NCBI GenBank assembly: GCA_002340325.1
Contig: DDLV01000027.1
Coordinates: 1 to 59,756, forward strand
DNA length: 59,756 nucleotides
Reading direction: 5' to 3'
Origin: Glaciecola sp. UBA2563
GTDB taxonomy: Bacteria > Pseudomonadota > Gammaproteobacteria > Enterobacterales > Alteromonadaceae
The translations under genes and the position numbers were made by a program. Every line of letters starts with the position of its first letter. Position 1 is the stretch's first letter. The notes below the pieces were generated by a model, which searched no databases, was not told where the DNA came from, and saw only the letters and a list, made by a program, of their open reading frames with translations. Shown here piece after piece: positions 1-9,524 of the stretch.

Positions 1-60
1 GGGCTCGCGCGTCCTTGCGCGAGCACACTTTTAAAAGGCAACATCCCTTCGCTAGGCGCG
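1..60 (-). repeat. Palindromic repeat family, copy A (truncated by the window edge)
   Basis: An 8-bp inverted repeat, gctcgcgc (3-10) and gcgcgagc (17-24), closes a 6-base loop (11-16) that reads AAGGAC on the minus strand. Read on the minus strand, the flank at about 25-57 closely matches the left flank of the copy at 36832: both contain cctagcgaagg, then atgttg, then aaaagtgtgctcgcgc. The rest of the element would lie left of position 1. It sits downstream of the minus-strand peroxiredoxin-like gene, so it would be in that transcript's 3' region. A separate small hairpin follows at 71-87 (arms aattaac and gttaatt, loop tgc); it has no T-tract. Confidence 0.7.
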
Positions 61-139
61 TTGACGCGTAAATTAACTGCGTTAATTGAAGAAAGCGATG
101 ACGCCTATTTATAGACATTACTTTTTGCGTAATCGTAGT

Positions 140-766
140 CTATTTGAACAGCTTTGCAGCAGATAGAATCAATTCAGCCGGTGGCCTAACAGAAAAATCT
201 GGATTTACATAGCTAAAAAGCACCTTGGATTCCGTATCAACAATGAATACCGCTGGCGCAGGTAATACGGCGTTCCCTGTAGTGTCGGCAATTAGATCGA
301 TATTGGCTTTTTCTTTGTACCGCGTACGCGTGGCATCGGGCACATAAAAACCAATTCCGAATCCACGTATGGCATTCAAATCAGGGTCTGAAATAAGTTG
401 AGCTGAAAATTCCGTTTTCAGCTTTTGTGATTGCAGCTTTTCAGGCGTTTCGGGAGAGATGGCTACAATCTGGTAACCTGCATTAAAAAGGTCTTCTTCT
501 ATGTTTTTCAATTCTGCTAGCTGTCGAAAACAATATGGGCACCAGCCGCCTCGATAAAAAATAATTACTGTCGGTTTTTGCATGAACAGGCCTTGCAGAG
601 ACAACGGATCGCCATCTGCTGTTTTGACTTTTGCATTCGGCGCAGTCATGCCATTTAACAAAGGGGTTATATCTTCGGCGGTTGCTCTAATTTCACTTCT
701 ATCTAATGCAAGTGCAGAAAATGCAGCCAGAAATGTAATGAGTAGTGCAAAAATTTTAGTTTTCAT
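140..766 (-). CDS. Exported peroxiredoxin-like (AhpC/TSA, thioredoxin-fold) protein
   Basis: A thioredoxin-fold redox protein, probably periplasmic. I chose the internal ATG at 766 because it gives a clean signal peptide (MKTKIFALLITFLAAFSALA); the reading frame is open a further 12 codons upstream to 802. The mature part has the redoxin start (PNAKVKTADGDPLSLQ) and the active-site motif YRGGWCPYCFRQL, a CxxC pair typical of the peroxiredoxin-like AhpC/TSA group rather than of classical 2-Cys peroxiredoxins. Such proteins reduce peroxides or act as thiol-disulfide reductants; the substrate cannot be read here. The gene is monocistronic, with copy A of the palindromic repeat downstream. Confidence 0.8.
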   Translation of the reverse strand: MKTKIFALLITFLAAFSALALDRSEIRATAEDITPLLNGMTAPNAKVKTADGDPLSLQGLFMQKPTVIIFYRGGWCPYCFRQLAELKNIEEDLFNAGYQIVAISPETPEKLQSQKLKTEFSAQLISDPDLNAIRGFGIGFYVPDATRTRYKEKANIDLIADTTGNAVLPAPAVFIVDTESKVLFSYVNPDFSVRPPAELILSAAKLFK

Positions 767-946
767 CGATAACGTTTTCCAGAGTACTAATCTGTCACAC
801 AAGACCGAATTTTAGCGTCATTAATTTCAGGATTTAATTATTTATTTCGCAATTGAGATAAATTCTGCAAATTAAGAGCAAGTGAACTAAAATGAATCCT
901 TCGTTACGGGAATGAAAGAAAAGTTCAAAATGACACAGCTTGGCGA

Positions 947-1333
947 CTAGGATTTGACTTTCAACAGCTTGTTCAGCTTTGTTGCTAGAATAGCTGGGGT
1001 AAAAGGCTTGGTGAGATAGTCACTAACACCCGCGTCGATTGCCTTTATCACGCGTTCTTTGTCTTTTGAGGCGGTAAGCAGCAAAAACGGCATTTGCTTG
1101 TGTTTTTCAGAATCTCTTACATATTGCAAGAACTGAAGCCCCGACACCTTTGGCATATCCCAATCGGAAATGACCATATCAATGCTGTGTTTCTCTAATT
1201 TTTTGATGGCATCAAAGCCATTTATCGCTAGCACAACGTCCTCTGCGCCAATAGAGTTTAACGAAGCTTTGATAACACTGCGCATTGACTCAACGTCATC
1301 CACGACCAAGAATTTGAGGTTTTCAAAAGACAA
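947..1333 (-). CDS. Stand-alone CheY-like response regulator
   Basis: A 128-residue single receiver domain with no output domain. The canonical residues are visible: acidic pair in VVDDVESM, phosphoacceptor Asp in VISDWDMPKVSGLQFL, Thr/Ser in LLLTASKDKE, and Lys followed by Pro in YLTKPFTPA. It is probably cytoplasmic and acts by protein-protein contact, as CheY does, although the sequence is not diagnostic of chemotaxis and no histidine kinase or che gene is nearby. It is flanked by unrelated genes and is probably transcribed alone. Confidence 0.9.
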   Translation of the reverse strand: MSFENLKFLVVDDVESMRSVIKASLNSIGAEDVVLAINGFDAIKKLEKHSIDMVISDWDMPKVSGLQFLQYVRDSEKHKQMPFLLLTASKDKERVIKAIDAGVSDYLTKPFTPAILATKLNKLLKVKS

Positions 1334-1539
1334 TTTTTTAAATCCAAAAAAGCAAATGTTCTCTAACTTACTAAGGTTATCGGCCAGAAATTAATGACAT
1401 AAACATTTGAGTTAAAAAATTTATAAAAAACTGTACTTTTGTATACGCCTTTTAGTTTGCAAGCGATGGTTACCTCTTGTTCCTATTATCTAATATACTT
1501 GTCTCAGCTTATTACTCGGAATGTCAATAGAAGGTACTT

Positions 1540-2388
1540 TTGACTGGCGCTCGTCTCACTATCAAAGAAATGTATGTCTATCCTGTGAAATCCTTAGCTG
1601 GCATTGAAGTATTTGAATGGCCCGCTTTGGCAACAGGGTTCAAATTGGATCGTCAGTTTATGCTGATTAATGAAAAAGGCATGTTTGTCACGCAGCGTCA
1701 ATTACCAGAAATGGCGTTAATCCAACCAGCAATAGACAATGATTACCTTACGTTAAAATCTAGAGAACACGGTAGTATTACTCTCTCACTCGAGACAGAA
1801 AATAAAGTAAAAGAAACTATTCCAGCGCGTATATGGAAAGACAACTGTGATACTTACGAACCAGACCCCGAAGTATCAAGATGGTTAAGCGATACTCTGA
1901 AGCGTAACGTGCGACTCGTGGCGCTGTCAAATCAAAGAACGCAGTCTTCACCGGAGCGTTTTGGTGAGCATACCACTACACTATTTGCAGATGCTGCGCC
2001 TTTTTTGATAACCAATCACTCATCGCTTTTATCACTTAACAATACGCTACAACACAAAGGCCTACCAAAGGTCGACATAAGACGATTTAGGCCGAACATT
2101 GTAATTGAAGGAGATTTAGCTGCATTTGAAGAACACAATCATGTGAAGCTAACCGGTAAAAACTATGTTTTTAACTTGATTGACCATTGTCAAAGGTGTG
2201 TCATTACCACTATCGACCCGGATAGCGGCGTAAAACACCCAAAATTAGAGCCCTTTAAAACGGTAGCTTATATAAATCCAATGCCAAACAATGCCAATTC
2301 ACCCGCATTTGGTGTCAATGCTTGCATCAGTTCAAATGGCCTGGATGAGACCATGTTACGCATTGGCGACGAACTCATTGTTTCATAG
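1540..2388 (+). CDS. MOSC domain protein (YcbX/mARC-like, without ferredoxin domain)
   Basis: A molybdenum-cofactor-binding MOSC protein. The N-terminal beta-barrel part starts with IKEMYVYPVKSLAGI, characteristic of the MOSC N-terminal domain. The C-terminal MOSC core shows DIRRFRPNIVIEG and a Cys-bearing segment DHCQRCVITTIDPDSG. YcbX of E. coli has an extra C-terminal 2Fe-2S domain; this 282-residue protein ends after MOSC, so electrons must come from another protein if it reduces N-hydroxylated compounds as its relatives do. The start is a TTG with aagg five bases upstream; an ATG ten codons later (1570) is the alternative. No partner gene is adjacent. Confidence 0.85.
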   Translation: MTGARLTIKEMYVYPVKSLAGIEVFEWPALATGFKLDRQFMLINEKGMFVTQRQLPEMALIQPAIDNDYLTLKSREHGSITLSLETENKVKETIPARIWKDNCDTYEPDPEVSRWLSDTLKRNVRLVALSNQRTQSSPERFGEHTTTLFADAAPFLITNHSSLLSLNNTLQHKGLPKVDIRRFRPNIVIEGDLAAFEEHNHVKLTGKNYVFNLIDHCQRCVITTIDPDSGVKHPKLEPFKTVAYINPMPNNANSPAFGVNACISSNGLDETMLRIGDELIVS

Positions 2389-2654
2389 ACTCCATCGTTC
2401 GTGACGCGCATCATTACTTGATGATTATTGTGTTCTAGCACTCGACTTGTTGTTGCAGAAATGTTAAATGTGCATTAGTCTTAAACGACAATAAAAATAA
2501 GAGCTTATGTAAAAGTCTGGTGTCCGCAGTAATAGCTGAAAAAATCCACCTCAGCTGAAATAACATCGTAAGTTGTAACTTTTATGCCAACCTCAAAAAT
2601 ATAGCTTGGAAGCAGTGTGCGTTATGCTTTATTTACCACATTTGGAGCATAGTC

Positions 2655-4763
2655 ATGTACTACAAAGATTTTATTATCAAAATAGAGTCAAAACGGGACC
2701 AAGATTATATCATCAGCATTGAATCCCCAGCTGGTGAAGGCAACTCTACACTAACCTTGCCGTTTGATCTTGAAGAAGCCGCTGGCTTAATGCAAAACTT
2801 GGCGGGCACATTTAGAAGCTCCTCTGCTGAGTCAGTTGCAGAACCCTCCACAAGAGAGGTATCAATTACATACGAGAACGTTTCCGAGCCTGATGCCCTT
2901 CCTAAAGCACTTTTTGAAAGTTTATTCACGGGAAAAGCTAGAACACTGTTTGATCAAAGCATTGGGATGATAAGCGGTGATGGCATTGGTTTAAGAATCA
3001 AATTACAAATTGACCCTTCTGATGCTGATGTTGCAGAGCTTGCAAGTTTGCCTTGGGAACTACTGTACCGCGAAGAAACACGGGATTACTTAAATCTATC
3101 AAGGAATACTCCTCTCGTTCGCTATTTGAATGTACAACGACCATCAAGTCCTTTGGCGTTCACTCCTCCGTTGAGAATTTTGGTCGTCATGTCGAATCCT
3201 CAAGGGGTGGCGCAATTAGACTTGGCTCAAGAACGCAAACTTATTGAACAGTCTTGGGCTACACAAAAAGGTGTTGAGGTCGACTTTCTAGAAAATCCAG
3301 CGAGTACCAAACGTCTTAGCAATAAACTCTCAGAAAAAGAATATCATGTTCTGCATTATATGGGACACGGTGATTTCGATCGTCAATCAGGGCAAGGCGT
3401 TTTATTGCTTGAAGATGACAATGATCAGATGCAATTGCTAGACGGTCAAACGCTCGGTAGCGTCATACTGCGGGATGTTAAGTCACTTAGGCTTGTTTTT
3501 TTAAATGCTTGCAATACCGCTAAATCCACTAAAGAAAAAGGTCAAGACCCGTTTGCTGGTGTGGCCACTGCGCTAGTCATGGCTGGCATACCCGCGGTCG
3601 TTGCGATGCAATTTCCGATAACCGATATCGCGGCGGTGAATTTTGCTGGCACCTTTTATCCTAGGTTAGTGGCGGGCTTTCCAGTAGATGCTGCCGTTGC
3701 AGAAGGTCGCAAAGCTATCCGAGTGGCTAACGCGGAAACTATGGAATGGGCCACACCCGTGCTGTTTATGCGCTCGCCAGACGGTGTGCTTTTTGATTTT
3801 GAGGATAAAGAGCTTGGTAGTGCAAAGGATATAGCAGAGACTACTGCATCAGCTTATGAGCAGACCAAAGACAGCGCACCTGATGAGAAGCAAGGCTTAT
3901 CTAGTGCAGTAAAAGGATTTGCCGCAGCAGTGGTCCTAGTAATTTGCATCGCAGCCGCTGGTTTCATATTGATGCCATCGACCAAAACGGTGCCTGATAT
4001 TACAATCGCTGAAGGATTTAATGTTAATCAAGCGACTAAAATTCTTTCTGATGCAGAATTGACTATCGCAAGTAAAAACGTAACCGAGCCTAGCGTTGCG
4101 CCAGCAGGCACGGTTGTGAGAACACAGCCACCGGCGGGTGCAGAGGTTGAACCTGGGGATGAAATTTTGCTTGTGGTATCTAACGGCACATTACAATTAG
4201 ACGACCTACAAGGTAAGAACCAAGATGAGTTGACAGAACTCTTTAGTGAATTGCCTGTTTCTATTCGACGTTTTGAGAGTGAACTTAGTGATAATGATGA
4301 GGGATCTTTTATTCGTAGCGAACCTGAAAATGGTGCTGTGATACCTCATGGTTCAGAGGTTGTCATTTACCTAGCTGCGTCCGGTATTGAAGTGCCTGAA
4401 TTGATAGATATAGATCAACGAAGCGCGGTCAATCAGCTTCAGTCTGCAGGCCTTAGATACATGATAGTGCCTGAATTAGACTTTGATGTGCCGCTTGGCA
4501 AGGTGATAAAAACGGTACCGTCATCTGGCACGTCTCAAATACCCAGAGAACCTGTTGAACTGCACGTATCTGTAAAAGGCGGTTGGGTCTATTTAGAGCA
4601 GCGTGTTGAACTCGGCGAATATACAAATAATGGAAGCGCTAAAACGCTGCGCAAAGCACCGAGAGTTGCCAATGGCAATCAAAACGGTGTACTAAGTGCT
4701 AACGAAAAAGTCGTTGTCTTAGAGAGAGAAGGTAGATGGGCTAAAGTTCATGCATTGCTTTAG
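2655..4763 (+). CDS. CHAT (caspase-like) protease with membrane anchor, three PASTA-like repeats and SH3-like domain
   Basis: Predicted transmembrane caspase-superfamily peptidase. The N-terminal half is a CHAT domain (about residues 150-380). The catalytic His is His238 in YMGHGDF and the catalytic Cys is Cys286 in FLNACNT; the GVATALVMAGIPAVVAMQFP stretch is typical CHAT. One membrane helix follows (about 420-440, GFAAAVVLVICIAAAGFIL). Three PASTA-like repeats come next (about 445-510, 511-575, 576-640), recognisable by VPDITIAEGFNVNQA and by the recurring 'P..G..V..G' ends. An SH3-like tail ends the protein. By topology the protease faces the cytoplasm and the PASTA/SH3 part the periplasm, where such modules bind cell wall. 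The start has ggag at good spacing. The next gene, 83 bp on and same strand, encodes a Ser/Thr kinase. Domains are read by eye; the biological role is unknown. Confidence 0.85.
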   Translation: MYYKDFIIKIESKRDQDYIISIESPAGEGNSTLTLPFDLEEAAGLMQNLAGTFRSSSAESVAEPSTREVSITYENVSEPDALPKALFESLFTGKARTLFDQSIGMISGDGIGLRIKLQIDPSDADVAELASLPWELLYREETRDYLNLSRNTPLVRYLNVQRPSSPLAFTPPLRILVVMSNPQGVAQLDLAQERKLIEQSWATQKGVEVDFLENPASTKRLSNKLSEKEYHVLHYMGHGDFDRQSGQGVLLLEDDNDQMQLLDGQTLGSVILRDVKSLRLVFLNACNTAKSTKEKGQDPFAGVATALVMAGIPAVVAMQFPITDIAAVNFAGTFYPRLVAGFPVDAAVAEGRKAIRVANAETMEWATPVLFMRSPDGVLFDFEDKELGSAKDIAETTASAYEQTKDSAPDEKQGLSSAVKGFAAAVVLVICIAAAGFILMPSTKTVPDITIAEGFNVNQATKILSDAELTIASKNVTEPSVAPAGTVVRTQPPAGAEVEPGDEILLVVSNGTLQLDDLQGKNQDELTELFSELPVSIRRFESELSDNDEGSFIRSEPENGAVIPHGSEVVIYLAASGIEVPELIDIDQRSAVNQLQSAGLRYMIVPELDFDVPLGKVIKTVPSSGTSQIPREPVELHVSVKGGWVYLEQRVELGEYTNNGSAKTLRKAPRVANGNQNGVLSANEKVVVLEREGRWAKVHALL

Positions 4764-4846
4764 TATGAACAGTAAAACAAGCGCTACTATGTAAAAAACT
4801 CAGGACAAAAGCACAAAAGCAATACTCATATGGAGGCGTCGCCTTT

Positions 4847-7207
4847 ATGGACTGGGCCAGTGTTACAAAAAACGTCGAGCATGCACTCACACTCACGCCC
4901 GAACAACTAACGGAATTCTTAACTTCTCTTGCGGATGAATCTGAAGTAGAACAAATTAACAAGTTGATAAAGCATTCGCCTTCATCCAAGCGTTTCTTAG
5001 CAACTTCTGCCCCGGGCGACATAATTGACGCCGATTTATTATGCGAAGGAACTGTGGTAGGCGTTTGGAAAATTGAACACCTCATAGGACGCGGTGGTAT
5101 GGGTGATGTTTACTACGCAGTCAGAGCCGATGGGCTTTATCAGCAGAAAGTCGCTCTAAAACTCATCCAAAATATAGCAAAATCTCGAGCGACACTATTT
5201 GAGAGCGAGAGAAAACGCCTTGCTCTTATGGATCATCCGGGTATCGCGCGCATTATCGATGGCGGCACCACTGAAGACGACCGCCCTTATATGGCGATGG
5301 AATACATCGATGGCGTGCCTATCACGCAGTATGTCGAATTAAACTCACTTAGTCGTGACAAACGATTAGCGTTGTTTAGACGAGTCTGTGATTCAGTAGA
5401 ACACGCGCACTCGAAACTTGTCTTGCATCGAGACATAAAACCTGAAAATGTGCTTGTAGGCTCTGACGGCTTACCTCGTCTTATAGACTTTGGCATTGCT
5501 TCAGACTTGGAAACAGGCTCTGGTGTTGTAGGCGCATTGAGCCTTGCGACCGCTGCGCCCGAGCAGTTGAAAGGTGAATCAGTCTCAGTGCAAACAGACG
5601 TCTTCTCATTAGGTGTGCTTCTTTACGAGTTACTTACTGGTAAAAAACCAGCACGACTTGCGGATGCTAGCATGCAGGTAGACAAAACCACAATCTCCGA
5701 TAGTGATCTCTTATCAATTATCAATCGAGCACTTGCCCTAGCCCCTAATCAACGGTACGTGTCTGCAACTAGCTTAAGTGAGGATGTTTTAGCGTTTCTT
5801 GAGTGCCGTTCGGTTGCCGCGACTAACGGTGGATGGCACTACGCAACTTTTAAATTTATCAAGCGATACCCATTGGCTAATAGTCTAGCAACAATCGCTA
5901 TACTCTCGTTAACGTTGGGATTGGCAGCGAGTTTGAAGTTTGCCAATGACGCATCCGAGCAGGCACAACGCGCAGAGCGCGAGCTATACCGCGCTAATTG
6001 GCAGTTCGACCGTTCAGAAGCAAATATGGCAGCGCAACAAGCTTATTCAGATGTCCTGCAACGAACGTTCGGCGGCGAAGAAGATGTAAATAGACTAAGT
6101 CGACTCTTACTCGAGCGTTGGCAAGAAGCGTTTGATGCACATGGTGAATCACCAAAAACAGCAGCGGCGCTTAGCTATGCTGTAGGTCGAAACTTTTACT
6201 TTCGCGGCGACACCGTGACCGCGTTAAAGGTATTTGATCCGTGGATGGAAAAACGTTTTGGCGAACCTTCTTTGGTGGCCTTAGGTGAAGAAGTTTATGC
6301 CATGATGCTCTCAGATGCAGGACGACTTGATGAGGCGATTGTCATACTTCGACGTCTAGTTGAGTTTTATGGCGACGGCAGCCTAACCAACAACGCAGAT
6401 GCATCAAACTATGCAAATCGTCTCGCCAGAGCAACGAGAGCGCCAGAAGACGTTGAGCGTTCAGTCAATCTACTGGAAAAGCGGCTGGCGTCTTTAGAAG
6501 ATCCTTTCGAACGTTTATTCGCATTCAGTCAGTTAGCGGGCATGCGAATGTTACAGGCAGATTTTGAAACCGCCACGTACGCGTATTCAAAAACGGTTGA
6601 AATATTTGAGCAAAACCCTGGCTTTGCCTCTTATGGCCGAGACATCGCGCGTTTCAATCTAGCAGGCATTACGCTGGCCTGGAAACGAGATATGAATAAA
6701 GTACAAGAACTCGTCGATGCAATTCTAACAGAGGATGTTCCATTAAAAGGTGAAAGCATTCAACAAGCCAGAGCGCTAATGCTATCTGCAATACTATATT
6801 CGAACGAACAAGCGCATGAAGCTGCCTTGCAGAGAATTAGCGATGCGATTGAAATGTTTGAGCGGTATGGGGGAGAAAATAGCAGCCTGCATGTCTTATC
6901 CATCGGGATCCAAAGCACGTTACTTGCGCAAGCCGGACAACTAGATGAAGCAAATGCGTCGATGGCAGCGCTAGACAATATTGTTAAAAATGGAACTGTC
7001 AATGCGCGCACTGTAAAGGAGCTTCGTGTACTTAAGATTTACAACCACATGTTAGCGGGAAATATCGGAGATGAAGATTCTGCTTGGCTCAAATCTGGGA
7101 GTGCAGAAAAAGAAGCAGGCGCGAACATGGTCATTTTTTATTTCTATCGACTACTGATCGACCAAGGTCACGCTCCAGTTTTTTGGTCGTCCAAACACAA
7201 TGCCTAG
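4847..7207 (+). CDS. Membrane-anchored Hanks-type Ser/Thr protein kinase with C-terminal TPR-like region
   Basis: A eukaryotic-like protein kinase. The catalytic domain spans about residues 74-325 and has every key element: glycine loop IGRGGMGDVYYA (from residue 80), Lys105 in VALKLI, HRDIKPENVLV with Asp196, and DFG Asp214 in LIDFGIAS. A single membrane helix lies near 345-367. The C-terminal ~400 residues are helical and TPR-like, probably periplasmic given the topology. It lacks the PASTA repeats usual on PknB-type kinases; these sit instead on the CHAT protease encoded just upstream, so the pair probably works together. No ECF sigma gene is adjacent. The start has ggagg nine bases upstream. 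The stop codon overlaps by two bases the stop of the convergent gene. Confidence 0.9.
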   Translation: MDWASVTKNVEHALTLTPEQLTEFLTSLADESEVEQINKLIKHSPSSKRFLATSAPGDIIDADLLCEGTVVGVWKIEHLIGRGGMGDVYYAVRADGLYQQKVALKLIQNIAKSRATLFESERKRLALMDHPGIARIIDGGTTEDDRPYMAMEYIDGVPITQYVELNSLSRDKRLALFRRVCDSVEHAHSKLVLHRDIKPENVLVGSDGLPRLIDFGIASDLETGSGVVGALSLATAAPEQLKGESVSVQTDVFSLGVLLYELLTGKKPARLADASMQVDKTTISDSDLLSIINRALALAPNQRYVSATSLSEDVLAFLECRSVAATNGGWHYATFKFIKRYPLANSLATIAILSLTLGLAASLKFANDASEQAQRAERELYRANWQFDRSEANMAAQQAYSDVLQRTFGGEEDVNRLSRLLLERWQEAFDAHGESPKTAAALSYAVGRNFYFRGDTVTALKVFDPWMEKRFGEPSLVALGEEVYAMMLSDAGRLDEAIVILRRLVEFYGDGSLTNNADASNYANRLARATRAPEDVERSVNLLEKRLASLEDPFERLFAFSQLAGMRMLQADFETATYAYSKTVEIFEQNPGFASYGRDIARFNLAGITLAWKRDMNKVQELVDAILTEDVPLKGESIQQARALMLSAILYSNEQAHEAALQRISDAIEMFERYGGENSSLHVLSIGIQSTLLAQAGQLDEANASMAALDNIVKNGTVNARTVKELRVLKIYNHMLAGNIGDEDSAWLKSGSAEKEAGANMVIFYFYRLLIDQGHAPVFWSSKHNA

Positions 7208-7686
7208 ACGAGCCCACTCAACGTAAGAACGCTTTCACAGTCGTTAAGCTCACGTTTCATAATGGGTGAATGCTCGATGTAATCGCCCGAGATTTGTTTA
7301 TTCCAACTCATCCAATAATAATAGGTGTTTAAATACAAAGCAGCGTCTTTTACGAGTTTTTCTGGCAGTTCTTTTGTTGACAAGTCAAGTCCAGGCGTAC
7401 TTAAAGCAGCAATTTCTCTATAAACATCAATTAGATGGCCGTAGTATTTTTCTAGCGTCGGGTGTGGTTGGGTAGGATCGTCTTCTGCCAACAGTACGTG
7501 CATTGAACGAAACATAGCGGCACATCTACCGGCAGCTTTGCCAAAGAAGTTCGGGTTTTGAGTTTCATTGGTTTTTTCTATAAGCTGACTCACACTTTCG
7601 GGAAAAGGATACTGGTGGTCGTGTTTTTCCGATGCAAAAATAGACAAGCTCAAAAAGAGCGTGATAAAAAATAAGGCGGTTTTCAT
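7204..7686 (-). CDS. Small secreted protein of unknown function
   Basis: I do not recognise this 160-residue protein. A clear signal peptide (MKTALFFITLFLSLSIFAS) predicts export. The mature part is helical and polar with two Cys residues (AGRCAAMF and LNDCESVL) that could form one disulfide. It converges on the kinase gene, the two stop codons sharing two bases, so it is not part of that operon. A role linked to the kinase/CHAT pair cannot be excluded but nothing in the sequence shows one. Confidence 0.75.
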   Translation of the reverse strand: MKTALFFITLFLSLSIFASEKHDHQYPFPESVSQLIEKTNETQNPNFFGKAAGRCAAMFRSMHVLLAEDDPTQPHPTLEKYYGHLIDVYREIAALSTPGLDLSTKELPEKLVKDAALYLNTYYYWMSWNKQISGDYIEHSPIMKRELNDCESVLTLSGLV

Positions 7687-7917
7687 TGAATGATTCCGAA
7701 AGGATTTACAATATCTACGACCTTGGTCTTATATATTGATCACCTTTTGGCAAAATAAGTTTACAAATGAAACAAAAAACGCTCCATATTATTCATCATG
7801 CAAAATCCAGTTGGGATGAATCGACACTTGCAAATATAGATAAGTTCTTATATCCCAAAATGCTATGACTTATAAATTGTCTTTTTTGGTTTTGTCCCCA
7901 TTTGTCAAAAAAAGTCC

Positions 7918-8760
7918 ATGCATATTTTCAAGATGAGCCTGTCTTCTACATTAAAACCCCTTGTCGAATCCTCCAAGTTTCAAAATGCTATTATTGGTCT
8001 GATTCTAATTAATGCAGTCACATTAGGACTGGAAACCACAGATTTTGGTGAAGAGCACATGGCAGTTCTTTACAAAATCGACTTTTTTATCCTTTGCATA
8101 TTTACGCTGGAATTGGCATTGAAGCTAATCGTATATCGTAAAAGCTTCTTCAGCGGCGGCTGGAACTGGTTTGATTTAATTATCGTCACTGTCTCTTGGA
8201 TGCCAACAAGCGGCGCGTTATCAGTGCTTCGGGCCTTCAGAATTTTGCGAGTGTTAAGGCTTTTTTCTGTTGTTCCACAAATGCGTCGTGTTATAGGTGC
8301 GTTGGGTCACTCATTACCTGGGATGGCTTCAGTAGTGGGCGTTTTAGGGATCATTTTTTATGTGTCAGCTGTACTGGTGACAAAACTGTTTGGCACCTAT
8401 GACGATCCAAACATGCAAGAATGGTTCGGCAGTATCGGGAGTTCGGCATATACCCTTTTTCAGGTGATGACACTGGAGAGTTGGTCAATGGGCATTGTCC
8501 GCCCAACCATGGAAATTTTCCCGTGGAGCTGGGTGTTCTTTGTTCCTTTTATCATCATCACTAGCTTTGCTGTTTTGAATTTATTTATTGGTATCATCGT
8601 AGACGCCATGCAAATCATGCATGAAGAAGAAGAAAAAGAAAAACCGTCTGACAATACCCATAATGTCCATACCGCTATAGCAACGAAGGACGACATTCAA
8701 GCGATTCAGGCGCAAATTGAAGAGCTCAAGACACTTTTAAAACAGAAAGATAAAGGGTAA
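7918..8760 (+). CDS. BacNav-type voltage-gated sodium channel (ion transport protein)
   Basis: A one-domain, six-helix voltage-gated channel that assembles as a tetramer in the inner membrane. S1-S3 are clear hydrophobic helices. S4 carries the regularly spaced arginines in RAFRILRVLRLFSVV. The pore loop holds the selectivity filter TLESWSM with Glu187, the signature that makes NaChBac-family channels sodium selective. After S6 (FVPFIIITSFAVLNLFIGIIV) there is an acidic neck (HEEEEKEK) and a C-terminal coiled coil, as in NaChBac and NavMs. Length (280) fits the family. The ATG at 7933 is an alternative start; neither has a strong ribosome binding site. It converges on a TMEM175-like gene. Confidence 0.93.
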   Translation: MHIFKMSLSSTLKPLVESSKFQNAIIGLILINAVTLGLETTDFGEEHMAVLYKIDFFILCIFTLELALKLIVYRKSFFSGGWNWFDLIIVTVSWMPTSGALSVLRAFRILRVLRLFSVVPQMRRVIGALGHSLPGMASVVGVLGIIFYVSAVLVTKLFGTYDDPNMQEWFGSIGSSAYTLFQVMTLESWSMGIVRPTMEIFPWSWVFFVPFIIITSFAVLNLFIGIIVDAMQIMHEEEEKEKPSDNTHNVHTAIATKDDIQAIQAQIEELKTLLKQKDKG

Positions 8761-8804
8761 CGGAGGCTGCAAGATGTAAAGGTTAAGTTCCTTTTTTGGA
8801 AAAG

Positions 8805-9524
8805 CTAAGAGTTAGATTCGTCTTGTTTTTGAAGCTTATCCAACGCTGAATGCTTTGATGCAATCATAAAGTATTTTGTGATAAACAAGATGAAGAATAC
8901 AAAAGGGCTAAACTGCATTAGTGAATTTGGCAAAAGCAATGTTGCTGCCAAAGCAATTAAACAAACCACTCCAACGACTAGCCAATTCCATCGATATGAA
9001 TTTAATTCAATGATCTCATACTGATTAAGTTCTAATGGTTCTCTCAGATTGTAGGCATGTTGAAATAGCAGGAAAAAATTAATACTTAACAAAAAGAACC
9101 CAATCGCATAAAAACTGAAAATAAAGCGCAAATGCCACCATTCGCTAATGGGAAGTTCAAATGGAAAATATCCGCCTGAAAGCTTAAAAAATAACCCTTG
9201 CATCATCATTTTAAGCGGATAGACGTAAATCAACGTTAGGCATATCAAACCACCACTCATGATCAATGACTTGGTGTCCTCTAGGCCAAACCACCTTGAC
9301 CACTGCGCATGATTAAACCAAATCCAGATGATAATTACGCAGCTTGCAACGAATCCTGGAATTCTTTTTACCGCCTCAATTAACTCGTTCATATCTTTTG
9401 GCATGTCACCTTCACTGATAACTGCCATTGTCGTTGCAAATGCAAAAGCCGCCGCCACAAAGGTCTCGACGCGACTCATTGCTTCTCCACGCATTTTTAG
9501 ATTTTGGTTTAAGGCCTGTTTCAT
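8805..9524 (-). CDS. Multi-pass membrane protein resembling TMEM175/DUF1211 channels
   Basis: About six hydrophobic segments in 239 residues. The first helix, RVETFVAAAFAFATTMAVI, aligns by eye with the 'RxxxFSDxxFAIAxT' helix of DUF1211/TMEM175 proteins. The second resembles that family's 'WxNH' segment (IIIWIWFNHAQWSRWF). The FSD triplet is replaced by FVA, so a typical TMEM175 potassium filter is doubtful and the call is tentative. Its ATG overlaps the stop of the upstream cyanophycinase gene (ATGA), which suggests translational coupling; internal Mets at residues 11 and 16 are alternative starts. Downstream it converges on the sodium channel gene. Confidence 0.55.
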   Translation of the reverse strand: MKQALNQNLKMRGEAMSRVETFVAAAFAFATTMAVISEGDMPKDMNELIEAVKRIPGFVASCVIIIWIWFNHAQWSRWFGLEDTKSLIMSGGLICLTLIYVYPLKMMMQGLFFKLSGGYFPFELPISEWWHLRFIFSFYAIGFFLLSINFFLLFQHAYNLREPLELNQYEIIELNSYRWNWLVVGVVCLIALAATLLLPNSLMQFSPFVFFILFITKYFMIASKHSALDKLQKQDESNS

